Below are positions 6,258 through 12,919 of a stretch of DNA of 22,476 bases, piece after piece; within the stretch, counting starts at the first letter, position 1, and each line of letters opens with the position of its first letter. The notes beneath the pieces are model-generated. The model was not told where the DNA came from. It ran no database searches and saw nothing but the letters and a program-made list of their open reading frames with translations. Both the position numbers and the translations under genes were made by a program. This stretch comes from an uncultured Christensenella sp. (GTDB taxonomy: Bacteria > Bacillota > Clostridia > Christensenellales > UBA3700): assembly GCA_910576875.1 (NCBI GenBank), contig CAJTKI010000021.1:1-22476 (forward strand). Reading direction: 5' to 3'.

Positions 6258-7481
6258 ATGGTGGATTTGAAGCGTTTTGAACCGGTAGACGGCGTATGCG
6301 CATGCGGCAAGACGCATCGCGGCGGCACGCGGTCGATACAGTTGACGCGCGATTTGCAGACGCTCGCGGATGCGTGCAAAGACGCGCTCGCGGGCGGGCA
6401 TTTGGCGTTGGTCGCGTCGCAGGAGTATTTGCCTGCGGCGGATTCCGCGGCGGATATTTTGGAGCGGAACGGCTACCGCGTCACGCGCGTAACGTATCCC
6501 GATCATGCGGAGCGCACGCAGGAGAGCGCAGCGGATTTGATCGGGTTGGCGGACGACGTGCGGCTGTTGGTCGCGCTGGGAGAGTCGTGCGTATTCGATT
6601 TGACCAAATACGCCGCGCACGTACGCGGATGCGATTGGATTGCCGTGCCGGCGTCTCCGTTTGATTTTGATTATTTGTTGCCCGTATGCGTACTCGGCAA
6701 CGGCGCCAAGCGCGTTTCGTATACCGCGCATAGTCCGCTGCATGCGATTCTCGTCGAACCGTGGTTGCAAAACGCCGCGCCGATTGCCGTCGCCGCCGGA
6801 TACGGGAGTCTCGTTGCGCGCGGCGCGGACTTGGTCGAATACCGTATGCGCGGCGCATACGATCCGCAATCTGCGTGCGAGGCGTTGTGGGAGCGCGATT
6901 ATCGGTTGTGGGAAACGTGTTTGCAACAGGTGGAAAACGCGCAGGACAAACCGGTGACGTTGGCGTGCGCGCTTGCGCAGATCGGTTTGCATGCGCAAGG
7001 CGGACTATGGGGACAAACGGCTTGCGACGTCTTGGGCGATTTGATCGAATGCGTATGCGATCAGGCGGTTCCGCATGGCATACATCGAATGCTGAGCGCG
7101 ACGGCGCAGACGGTAATCGGGTATATCCGACTGGCGCAACAACCGTCTTTGCGCGTGCCGTGCGATTGGACGCAGGCGTGCGTGCGCCTGGCGCGCGCGT
7201 GCGGCGGCGACAGTTCGGAGTATATCGTACTTGCAGCGGCGCAGACAATGGATGCGCAGCGCATGCACGTATTGAGCGAATACCGAGCAGACTTTGCCGC
7301 ATGGTGGACGGCGTTGCGCGACGGACTGCGCGAGCGGTGCAAGACATTTCGCAGGTTGTTTCCGGACGCCGGATATTGGATGAGTACGTATCTGCCGTAT
7401 GAAAAACTGTGGCAGTTGACGCAGGACGCGGGCGCGATTTGTCCGGCGTACAGTCTGTTGAGACTGCAAGGCGCGCTGTAA
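6258..7481 (+). CDS. Divergent glycerol-1-phosphate dehydrogenase (AraM/EgsA)-like protein
   Basis: The 407-residue protein resembles the sn-glycerol-1-phosphate dehydrogenase branch of the iron-containing alcohol dehydrogenase fold. The opening CACGKTH (14-20), the dinucleotide region LLVALGESCVFDLTKYAA (103-120), IAVPASP (128-134), KRVSYTAHSPLHAILVEP (151-168) and GYGSLVARGADLVEYRM (181-197) line up with AraM-type sequences. Key positions differ. The metal-ligand Asp of the VADP-like motif is E167, the PTAPSMDGY loop reads PASPFDFDY, GDLLAK reads GSLVAR, and the EHHISH metal site is absent. Only PHG (about 282-284) recalls the later His. It may be a non-catalytic or repurposed member. ATG 6258 has only a weak ribosome site (TTGGTG) and directly follows a terminator. 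Confidence 0.6.
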   Translation: MVDLKRFEPVDGVCACGKTHRGGTRSIQLTRDLQTLADACKDALAGGHLALVASQEYLPAADSAADILERNGYRVTRVTYPDHAERTQESAADLIGLADDVRLLVALGESCVFDLTKYAAHVRGCDWIAVPASPFDFDYLLPVCVLGNGAKRVSYTAHSPLHAILVEPWLQNAAPIAVAAGYGSLVARGADLVEYRMRGAYDPQSACEALWERDYRLWETCLQQVENAQDKPVTLACALAQIGLHAQGGLWGQTACDVLGDLIECVCDQAVPHGIHRMLSATAQTVIGYIRLAQQPSLRVPCDWTQACVRLARACGGDSSEYIVLAAAQTMDAQRMHVLSEYRADFAAWWTALRDGLRERCKTFRRLFPDAGYWMSTYLPYEKLWQLTQDAGAICPAYSLLRLQGAL

Positions 7482-7536
7482 TTCTTCGCGCAGGGCGCAA
7501 ACGCCGATCGGCGACAAAATATGAATTCGGCTTTTC

Positions 7537-7565
7537 AACCGTTCGATGCATTCGGGCGGTTTTTT
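7537..7565 (+). terminator. Intrinsic terminator after the AraM-like gene
   Basis: A stem of 10 base pairs (7537-7546 with 7552-7561, two G-T pairs, loop TGCAT) overlaps a six-T tract at 7560-7565. It lies 55 bases after the stop codon and separates this gene from the small secreted protein. Confidence 0.85.
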
Positions 7566-7628
7566 GTATGGTTTTTGCATGTATAAATCGGCGCATCGCG
7601 GCAACACTTACTCGTGCGGAGGTGCGGT

Positions 7629-8084
7629 ATGAAAAAATTGACGGCAATCGTGGCGATTCTGGCAGTGGCGGTCGCGATTCAATGCACGCTGTCGCAAACG
7701 TCGCAGATGCCGACGGGCGCAATGTATACCGAATGGTACATAGCGACGGATCTGGGGGACTTGCCCGGTTTCGAACGCGTTCCGATGACCAATATGACCG
7801 CGTATCGCACGTATGACGAGCAAGCGCAAATGCCGTCGGACGCCCGCGTGCTCGGCGTGAGCAAGTATTATGCGTCTGCTGACATGTCGTTGGACACGGT
7901 GATCGAGACGATGCGCGCGTCCATCGTAGGCATCGCGCCGATCGAACAGGGCAACGTCTATACGTGCCATACCAATCGTTTGCGGGACAGCGTTTCGATC
8001 GACGGCAACAAAGTCAACGTACAGATCGCTTGCGTTGCGGGCAGAATCGTCGTAGGCACGCCGATGTTGTTGGGCGGATATTGA
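7629..8084 (+). CDS. Small secreted/anchored protein, possibly YwmB-like
   Basis: This 151-residue protein starts with a basic MKK and a hydrophobic signal or anchor segment (about residues 4-20). There is a Cys at 19 but no clear lipobox. The rest is soluble. The C-terminal end (KVNVQIACVAGRIVVGTPMLLGGY region) recalls the end of the YwmB family, where a similar NVQIA...GTP pattern closes the protein, but YwmB is longer (about 240 residues), so this would be a shortened member. In Bacillus, ywmB lies close to spoIID and spoIIQ, and here the next gene is SpoIIQ-like, giving weak contextual support. ATG 7629 was chosen over 7614 because GGAGGTG (7618-7624) precedes it and it begins the signal segment. 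Function is unknown. Confidence 0.6.
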   Translation: MKKLTAIVAILAVAVAIQCTLSQTSQMPTGAMYTEWYIATDLGDLPGFERVPMTNMTAYRTYDEQAQMPSDARVLGVSKYYASADMSLDTVIETMRASIVGIAPIEQGNVYTCHTNRLRDSVSIDGNKVNVQIACVAGRIVVGTPMLLGGY

Positions 8085-8111
8085 TACATAAATAACATAT
8101 GGAGGATTACC

Positions 8112-8792
8112 ATGAAGAAGAAAAGTACCGAACATAGCGGCGCCGCCAATAACAAAGTCGTCGCATTTTTCAAAAAGAATATATACTTCATTTTGATGAT
8201 CGTATGTATTCTGGCAATCGGCGCGATGATTACGGTCGCCGCGGTCGTCAACGCCAACCGTGACGAGCCGGACACGCCCGTCATCAATACGCCGGATCCG
8301 ACGCCGGAAGACCCCACGCCCGGACAGCCGGAGGATCCGAACCCCGGTAAGCCGGAAGATCCCAAGCCGTTCGTGTTCCTGATGACGTCGCCGTTCGCGC
8401 AGACGAGCGTGGATATCGGATTTGACGATACCAATCTCGTGCACAATCCGACGCAAGGACATTGGGCAACGCATTTGGGCGTCGATCTGGTCGCCGATGC
8501 AGGGACGCAGGTGCTGTGCGGATTTGACGGCAAAGTATCCAAAGTGACCAAAGATCCGTTCTGGGGAACGAGCGTTACGATCGAGCACGAAGGCGGTTTC
8601 GTCAGCACGTATAAGCTGCTTGCGGACGTAACGTTGGAGGCCGGCGCGCAAGTCAAACAGGGCGATGTGCTCGGCGTGGTTTCGGCGGACGGCGTTGCGG
8701 AGATCGCGCAGACCCCGCACATTCATCTCGAACTGACCAAAGACGGCAAAGCCGTAGACGTCATGCAGTATCTGCCGGAAGGCGACAAATAA
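8112..8792 (+). CDS. Membrane-anchored M23 (LytM) domain protein, SpoIIQ-like
   Basis: The 226-residue protein has a short cytoplasmic N-terminus, one transmembrane helix (about 24-46), a Pro/Asp/Glu/Gly-repeat linker (about 51-86) and an extracellular M23 domain (about 88-222). The zinc ligands are present: H121 and D125 (HLGVD) and HxH at 203-205 (HIH). The usual YAHL motif holding another catalytic His reads YKLL (about 167-170), so hydrolysis of peptidoglycan cross-bridges is doubtful. This architecture fits SpoIIQ, the forespore half of the SpoIIQ-SpoIIIAH channel in spore formers, but general LytM cell-wall factors look alike. RBS TGGAGG at 8100-8105. It is 27 bases from the preceding gene and probably cotranscribed. 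Confidence 0.85.
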   Translation: MKKKSTEHSGAANNKVVAFFKKNIYFILMIVCILAIGAMITVAAVVNANRDEPDTPVINTPDPTPEDPTPGQPEDPNPGKPEDPKPFVFLMTSPFAQTSVDIGFDDTNLVHNPTQGHWATHLGVDLVADAGTQVLCGFDGKVSKVTKDPFWGTSVTIEHEGGFVSTYKLLADVTLEAGAQVKQGDVLGVVSADGVAEIAQTPHIHLELTKDGKAVDVMQYLPEGDK

Positions 8793-8827
8793 TTCAGACG
8801 CATTCATCACATCATATCTATCTCCAA

Positions 8828-8862
8828 AACAAATCCCCGGGCGATCCGCCCGGGGATTTGTT
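8828..8862. terminator. Bidirectional terminator between convergent genes
   Basis: A 15-base-pair perfect stem (8828-8842 with 8848-8862, loop GATCC) with a GC-rich core CCCCGGGC and A/T-rich feet lies between the M23 gene and the convergent DUF1540 gene. The T-rich side is better on the minus strand (ATTTGTTTTGG) than on the plus strand (ATTTGTTG), so it probably serves both directions. Confidence 0.85.
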
Positions 8863-8877
8863 GTACTGCAAAGACGT

Positions 8878-9192
8878 TTAAGACTGCACGTTTTTGGTAT
8901 AACATTTGGTGCGCAATACGCTGTCTCCGACGTGTACCGCATTGGATGTGCAGATGCGGTCGCGGTTGAACTTGCATTTGGTCGAATCGCATTGGATCAG
9001 CAAGTCGTCGCTGTCCGAAAAATCGAAGTCGCGCGCGGCTTCGAGATTGACGGCGTTTTGCTCCAAGATGCCGTATTCCCGTTTTTGTTTGGTCATGCAG
9101 ACGCCGGTTTTGCCGACGTTGATGATGCCCGCATGGCAGTGACAGTTGCGGTTGTGCGTGCAGTTGTGCGTCGTACATTTGAGTCCTTTCAT
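8878..9192 (-). CDS. Tandem DUF1540 cysteine-rich protein
   Basis: This 104-residue protein contains two DUF1540-like units, short Cys motifs probably binding metal. Unit 1 (about 5-32) has C6, C11, C17, C19 and C32 with the AGIINVG core. Unit 2 (about 67-97) has C68, C73, C81 and C97 with NAVHVGDS. An Asp/Glu-rich linker (about 43-64) joins them. DUF1540 proteins are common in Clostridia, sometimes linked with sporulation, but no biochemical role is established. The minus-strand start codon (9190-9192) is preceded by AAGGAG. The first unit is unusually His/Asn/Cys-rich (CTTHNCTHNRNCHCH), which could add metal ligands. No clear promoter was seen upstream; the gene is divergent from rplI. Confidence 0.85.
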   Translation of the reverse strand: MKGLKCTTHNCTHNRNCHCHAGIINVGKTGVCMTKQKREYGILEQNAVNLEAARDFDFSDSDDLLIQCDSTKCKFNRDRICTSNAVHVGDSVLRTKCYTKNVQS

Positions 9193-9258
9193 GGAAAATC
9201 TCCTTCTTGTTTTTTATTTTGATTATGCGCGATCGCGTCGGGAATATACGTTTTGGGA

Positions 9259-9287
9259 TTGCCATGCGCGTCGGAACGTGTTATACT
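9259..9287 (+). promoter_or_regulatory. Promoter of rplI
   Basis: TTGCCA at 9259-9264, a 17-base spacer and TATACT at 9282-9287. The expected start near 9294 leaves a short leader containing AGGAG before ATG 9308. Confidence 0.75.
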
Positions 9288-9307
9288 GATACAAAAGGAG
9301 CGCATAT

Positions 9308-9751
9308 ATGAAAGTATTATTGACGCAGGACGTAAAGGCGCAGGGCAAAAAGGGCGAAATCATTGACGTGAAAGACAGTTATGCGCGCAACGTGTTGTTG
9401 CGCAACGGTTGGGGCGTTCAGGCGACTCCGCAGATCGTCAACGAGACCCGTCAGAAAGAAGCCGCTACGGAACGTCGTCGGCAACAGGAGTTGGAAGCCG
9501 CGCTTGCGCGCGCCAAAGAGTTGCATGGCAAGACGGCTGTCGTACGCATTCGTTGCGGAGAGAACGGCAAGCCGTTCGGCGCGGTGACGAGCAAAGAGAT
9601 CGCGGACGAATTGGTTGCGATGGGGTACGAAGTGGACAAAAAGAAAGTCGTGCTCAAAGAGAATTTGAAATTCGTCGGCAATTACGACGTCGAGTTGAAA
9701 TTGTATCCCAACGTATCTTGTACGATCGTCGTATCGGTACAACCGCAGTAA
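9308..9751 (+). CDS. rplI: 50S ribosomal protein L9 (bL9)
   Basis: The 147-residue protein has the full L9 layout. The N-terminal rRNA-binding domain shows MKVLLTQDVKAQGKKGEIIDVKDSYARNVL in order, and a long connecting helix (about 42-78, rich in Glu, Arg and Ala) leads to a C-terminal domain with GKPFGAVTSKEIADEL. L9 extends from the large subunit and helps keep reading frame on crowded mRNAs. ATG 9308 follows AAAGGAG at 9295-9301. In many Bacillota it lies between gdpP (yybT) and dnaB (dnaC in Bacillus); here it stands alone with its own promoter and terminator. Confidence 0.97.
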   Translation: MKVLLTQDVKAQGKKGEIIDVKDSYARNVLLRNGWGVQATPQIVNETRQKEAATERRRQQELEAALARAKELHGKTAVVRIRCGENGKPFGAVTSKEIADELVAMGYEVDKKKVVLKENLKFVGNYDVELKLYPNVSCTIVVSVQPQ

Positions 9752-9769
9752 ATGCAAATCCGATAAACG

Positions 9770-9800
9770 AAAACGACGCGAATCGATTCGCGTCGTTTTT
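9770..9800. terminator. Palindromic bidirectional terminator between rplI and yugP
   Basis: Bases 9770-9799 form a perfect 30-base palindrome centred on ATCGAT, flanked by A residues on the left and T residues on the right (9796-9800). It can fold on either strand with a T-tract, ending both rplI and the convergent yugP transcript, whose stop codon lies 18 bases away. Confidence 0.88.
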
Positions 9801-9817
9801 GAATGGTATCGTTTGGA

Positions 9818-10576
9818 TCAATCGCGACGGCGACGCGATGCGAAGATCAGGATCAAGCGCAGCATTTGCCATGCCGCGATCGCAAATGCGACGACATACG
9901 TCATAGCCGCGGCGCGCAGGACTTTGGAAGCATACGAGATTTCCTGTTCGGTCAAAATGCCGTCTTCGGCAAGGATGTCCTTGGCGCGCTTGGAAGCGTT
10001 GAACTCGGTCGGCAACGTGACCAGCGTAAAGATGCAATACGCCGCATAGCATAGGATCGCGAGCAACAGGAAAAGATTGCTCAGCCGCATCGAGATGCTG
10101 CCCACGTATGCGAAGATTTCCAAAATCAACGCGATCAGCAACAACGGCATAGACAGCTTGGACGTAAAATTGACGACGGGCACGAGCGCGGTGCGCACTT
10201 TGACGGGCGCATATTCTTCCGCATATTGGATCGCGTGTCCGACTTCGTGCGCCGCGACTGCGATCGCCGCGACGGACGAACTGGAATACGTGCTGTCGGA
10301 CAGATAGACGCAATTGGTTTTGGGATCGTAGTGATCGCTCAAGCGTCCCGACGTATGGCGGATTTCCACCGTATAGCAACCGCGGGCGTCGAGAATTTCG
10401 CGCGCGACCTGCGCGGCGTTTTTTCCCGTTTCGGAATGTACTTTTTTATACTTTGCAAATGTTGTATGCACGCGTATGGACGTCACGAACGACCACAGGA
10501 TCAGCGGAATGAACACCACTGCCAAAATGCATGCCAACAATTCGATCGGACCTAATGCCGCAGCCAGTAAATTCAA
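9818..10576 (-). CDS. yugP: Membrane zinc metallopeptidase, YugP family
   Basis: This 252-residue protein belongs to the YugP-type zinc peptidase family (Zn_peptidase_2). An N-terminal membrane helix (about 9-32) is followed by a peptidase region with HEVGH at 110-114 (HExxH), then hydrophobic segments (about 141-160 and 164-195), the LPTEFNASKRA motif at 198-208, which probably supplies the third zinc ligand, and a last hydrophobic stretch near 223-243. It is an inner-membrane protease of unknown substrate. The start codon is TTG (10574-10576) with AGGAG nine bases upstream (10586-10590); no ATG lies suitably in frame before the conserved part. It is 86 bases downstream of the unknown gene on the same strand. 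Confidence 0.92.
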   Translation of the reverse strand: MNLLAAALGPIELLACILAVVFIPLILWSFVTSIRVHTTFAKYKKVHSETGKNAAQVAREILDARGCYTVEIRHTSGRLSDHYDPKTNCVYLSDSTYSSSSVAAIAVAAHEVGHAIQYAEEYAPVKVRTALVPVVNFTSKLSMPLLLIALILEIFAYVGSISMRLSNLFLLLAILCYAAYCIFTLVTLPTEFNASKRAKDILAEDGILTEQEISYASKVLRAAAMTYVVAFAIAAWQMLRLILIFASRRRRD

Positions 10577-10662
10577 GTTGATGCGCTCCTATTCGTTGAT
10601 GATCTTATCATATCATATATTTTGTGAATAGGGTAGAATTTTATCGGTATTTTTTATGTTTT

Positions 10663-11616
10663 TTAACGCTCTTCGATGTATCGCGCGATCGAGTGAATCA
10701 GCCCGTTGCGGATCGTAAAATCGAAGTACCGCACTTGCAGATCGCCGTTGGGACAGGCGTAGCACAGCCCGATCCGATGCGGGCGATACTGCGGGCATTC
10801 GCAGATCTCGACGAAATCGCCGAAGTACGCGCGGTAATCCATGTTTTGCAATGTTCTGTCGCACAGGTCGCGACACAGCGTCAGATCGCCGCAATGCAGA
10901 CTTTCGCAAAACTGGTAACACAGCAATTCGTCCGCGCAACTTGCGGGACGGCGGCATATCACGCGTCGGTCGGTCTCTTTGTAACATCCCGCTTCGTATC
11001 GCAGCGTGCGCACGATGCGGTGTTGGGTCATGTCGTCGATGTCGTCGGTCAGGATCAGACAGTCGTCCCGCGTTTCGATCGCGTCGCACAGCGTATCCAT
11101 CAGCGGACGGTAGTCGCCGTCGTAGAGCAAGATCGCGAGATATTTGCGTCTGCCGCAATCGGCGCGTATGACGATCATTTGGCAGTTGCCTACGCGGTTG
11201 CAACGCAGACGCACGTCGGACAGCTCGGCGGGCGTGTGCAACGTATGGGTTTCGGTTGCCGTTTCGATCGTCAGCGCGTAGCCGCCCTGTCGGTAACATG
11301 TCAGATAGTGCGTTACTTTGTCGATCGTCGCGCAACTTTGCAGATAAGGTACGGGCGGCAAGAAGTCTGCGATTTTGCAAAAGTTTGCGCGGACGCGATA
11401 TTGACCGTTTCCGTAATCGCATATGCGTACGCGCGGGTGCGGTTGGAGCACGCCGTGCACGGTGCGCAGCGTGATGCCGATCGGCAGACAACCGTCCGGC
11501 GCGGTGATCCAGACGCCGAACGTCTCGTTATGCGCGGCGCGGTAACGCAGATCGGGCGCGGGCGCGCCGTTGATCAGCAGACATTGACGGGCGGTTTCAA
11601 AGAATAATTCGGGCAT
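10663..11616 (-). CDS. Cysteine-rich protein of unknown function
   Basis: I do not recognise a family for this 317-residue protein. It has no signal peptide and no transmembrane helix. About two dozen Cys residues are spread over the whole length, dense in the last third (pairs such as CYQFC, CRDLC, CEC and CYAC), with many Arg, Asp and Tyr. The spacing does not fit a standard zinc ribbon, and no catalytic motif is evident. The start at 11614-11616 was chosen because GGAGG (11621-11625) precedes it; the frame extends 28 residues further upstream but overlaps the divergent gene. The long, GC-biased frame with a proper ribosome site supports a real gene. It probably shares a transcript with yugP downstream. 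Confidence 0.75.
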   Translation of the reverse strand: MPELFFETARQCLLINGAPAPDLRYRAAHNETFGVWITAPDGCLPIGITLRTVHGVLQPHPRVRICDYGNGQYRVRANFCKIADFLPPVPYLQSCATIDKVTHYLTCYRQGGYALTIETATETHTLHTPAELSDVRLRCNRVGNCQMIVIRADCGRRKYLAILLYDGDYRPLMDTLCDAIETRDDCLILTDDIDDMTQHRIVRTLRYEAGCYKETDRRVICRRPASCADELLCYQFCESLHCGDLTLCRDLCDRTLQNMDYRAYFGDFVEICECPQYRPHRIGLCYACPNGDLQVRYFDFTIRNGLIHSIARYIEER

Positions 11617-11668
11617 ACTTCCTCCGTTCGTCTCATATGTATGCACGAGAACACGGGGGTATGAACGT

Positions 11669-11929
11669 ATGGACGGGACGCCGACGACGGAAGAGATCAT
11701 CCGTCAATGCCGCGCTTTTATGGAAGCGTTGGAAGAGCAGAGCCAGTCGCAACAGGTCGCGCACCTGATCGATCTGCTCAACCGAGAAAAAGCCAACAAT
11801 TACTTGTTATACCGCAAGACGCTGTATTTGCAGTCCAAGATCGCGCAACTGCTTGCCGAACGCAAGAAAAAAGAGCGCCCCGTATCGGACGCTCCCGCTT
11901 TGCCTTTGCCGCCGCCGTTTAAGCGTTGA
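11669..11929 (+). CDS. Small helical protein of unknown function
   Basis: This 86-residue protein is predicted to be almost wholly helical between residues 6 and 68, with heptad-like hydrophobic spacing (coiled-coil character), followed by a basic KKKER patch and a Pro/Ala-rich tail. No family is recognised. ATG 11669 follows a run of five Gs (11655-11659) as a plausible ribosome site. The gene is divergent from the cysteine-rich gene and its last 11 bases overlap the end of the convergent lipoprotein gene, leaving no terminator between the two. Codon use resembles its neighbours. It could be a chance open frame, but the ribosome site and composition favour a gene. Confidence 0.6.
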   Translation: MDGTPTTEEIIRQCRAFMEALEEQSQSQQVAHLIDLLNREKANNYLLYRKTLYLQSKIAQLLAERKKKERPVSDAPALPLPPPFKR

Positions 11930-12821
11930 CGACGGTTTGCGTCGAGATCATCGTATAGGTCGTGCGATCTTCGATAAACTTACAGATCGGACGCAGTACG
12001 CCGTTGATCGGTTCTTTGGCGATATAGACGTTGAGAGAAGTCCCTTGTCCGGGGAACGTCTCCGTGGACGCGATCGCATAGGGCAGGCATGCGACTTTGG
12101 TGCAGGCGTCTTCCGTCTGCGCGTCCGCAAGCGCGATATCCGCCGGCGTGGCGGAGACCAGCCCCATACGCGCGTTGGTGACCTGACCGGTCGCGTATTG
12201 GAATACATCGAGCGTGACCGCGGTCGCGCTGTCCGCATTCAGACACCGTACCAGCATGTACAAGATCGTATTGTCTGCGTACGGCGCGCTTTGGAATTCC
12301 TTGTGTTTGAACTTTGCGGAGCCGACTTCCGTCGTTTCCGTATCGCCGGACGCGCTTATGCGTTCGTAGGACGTCTCGTATACGCCGTCGTTTTCCTTGC
12401 CGATTTGGGTATACACTTCGCCGTTGCGCGCGACCGAATCTTTTTTCTTCATGTACGACTGTTTGAGCGACATGTCCGTGCCGACCGTCGCCTGTATATC
12501 CATATAGTCGCCGTTGTCCATTTGCATATGCGCGGACAGATAGTAACCGCTGAATCCCGTTACCGTCTCTTCGCCGACGGCTACGTCCGCATTTTGCACG
12601 CGTCTGATTTTGACGGTGTACGTGCCGTGCACGGCAGGCGCGGATTCCGTCGCGGCGACGGATACGTCGTATACCGTCGTTTCGGTCGTATCCTGACCGC
12701 TCAGCCAAGGCGCGTTGTTGCCGAGCAAACGTTGCGCGGGGACGCCGGATCCGCATGCGGTCAAGACAAGCGCGCCGCAGATCAGCATCGAAACTATCAC
12801 AATCCATAGAACTTTTTTCAT
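11919..12821 (-). CDS. Putative lipoprotein
   Basis: The 300-residue protein starts with a lipoprotein signal peptide: MKK, a hydrophobic core (about 5-19) and the lipobox LTAC with Cys 23 as the expected lipidated residue. The mature part is rich in Thr, Ala and Asp, with alternating patterns that suggest beta strands; no known domain was recognised. It should sit on the outer face of the cytoplasmic membrane. No Shine-Dalgarno sequence precedes the start. The -10 box TATAAT (minus strand, 12828-12833) ends six bases before ATG, so transcription is predicted to begin at the start codon. The gene is divergent from addB, with 98 bases between the start codons. Confidence 0.85.
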   Translation of the reverse strand: MKKVLWIVIVSMLICGALVLTACGSGVPAQRLLGNNAPWLSGQDTTETTVYDVSVAATESAPAVHGTYTVKIRRVQNADVAVGEETVTGFSGYYLSAHMQMDNGDYMDIQATVGTDMSLKQSYMKKKDSVARNGEVYTQIGKENDGVYETSYERISASGDTETTEVGSAKFKHKEFQSAPYADNTILYMLVRCLNADSATAVTLDVFQYATGQVTNARMGLVSATPADIALADAQTEDACTKVACLPYAIASTETFPGQGTSLNVYIAKEPINGVLRPICKFIEDRTTYTMISTQTVVNA

Positions 12822-12827
12822 GGCTTT

Positions 12828-12855
12828 ATTATACCATATTTGCCCGATTTATCAA
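12828..12855 (-). promoter_or_regulatory. Leaderless-type promoter of the lipoprotein gene
   Basis: On the minus strand, TTGATA (12850-12855), a 16-base spacer and TATAAT (12828-12833) are followed by six bases and then ATG (12819-12821). The first transcribed base should be the A of the start codon, and no ribosome site is present. Confidence 0.75.
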
Positions 12856-12884
12856 CGAAAATGCGCTACAAAATCGCGAGATAC

Positions 12885-12913
12885 TTGCAACGCCTGTAAA
12901 ATACTGATAAAAT
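12885..12913 (+). promoter_or_regulatory. Leaderless-type promoter of addB-addA
   Basis: TTGCAA (12885-12890), a 17-base spacer and TAAAAT (12908-12913) are followed by six bases and ATG 12920. Transcription would begin at or next to the start codon, and no Shine-Dalgarno sequence is present. It is back to back with the lipoprotein promoter, with 29 bases between the two -35 boxes. Confidence 0.7.
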
Positions 12914-12919
12914 ATCGGT

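Noticed and set aside
5093..6379. 428-residue antisense frame opposite the HisC-like gene
   Set aside because: No recognisable domain, no ribosome site, and it covers the terminator and promoter regions of real genes.
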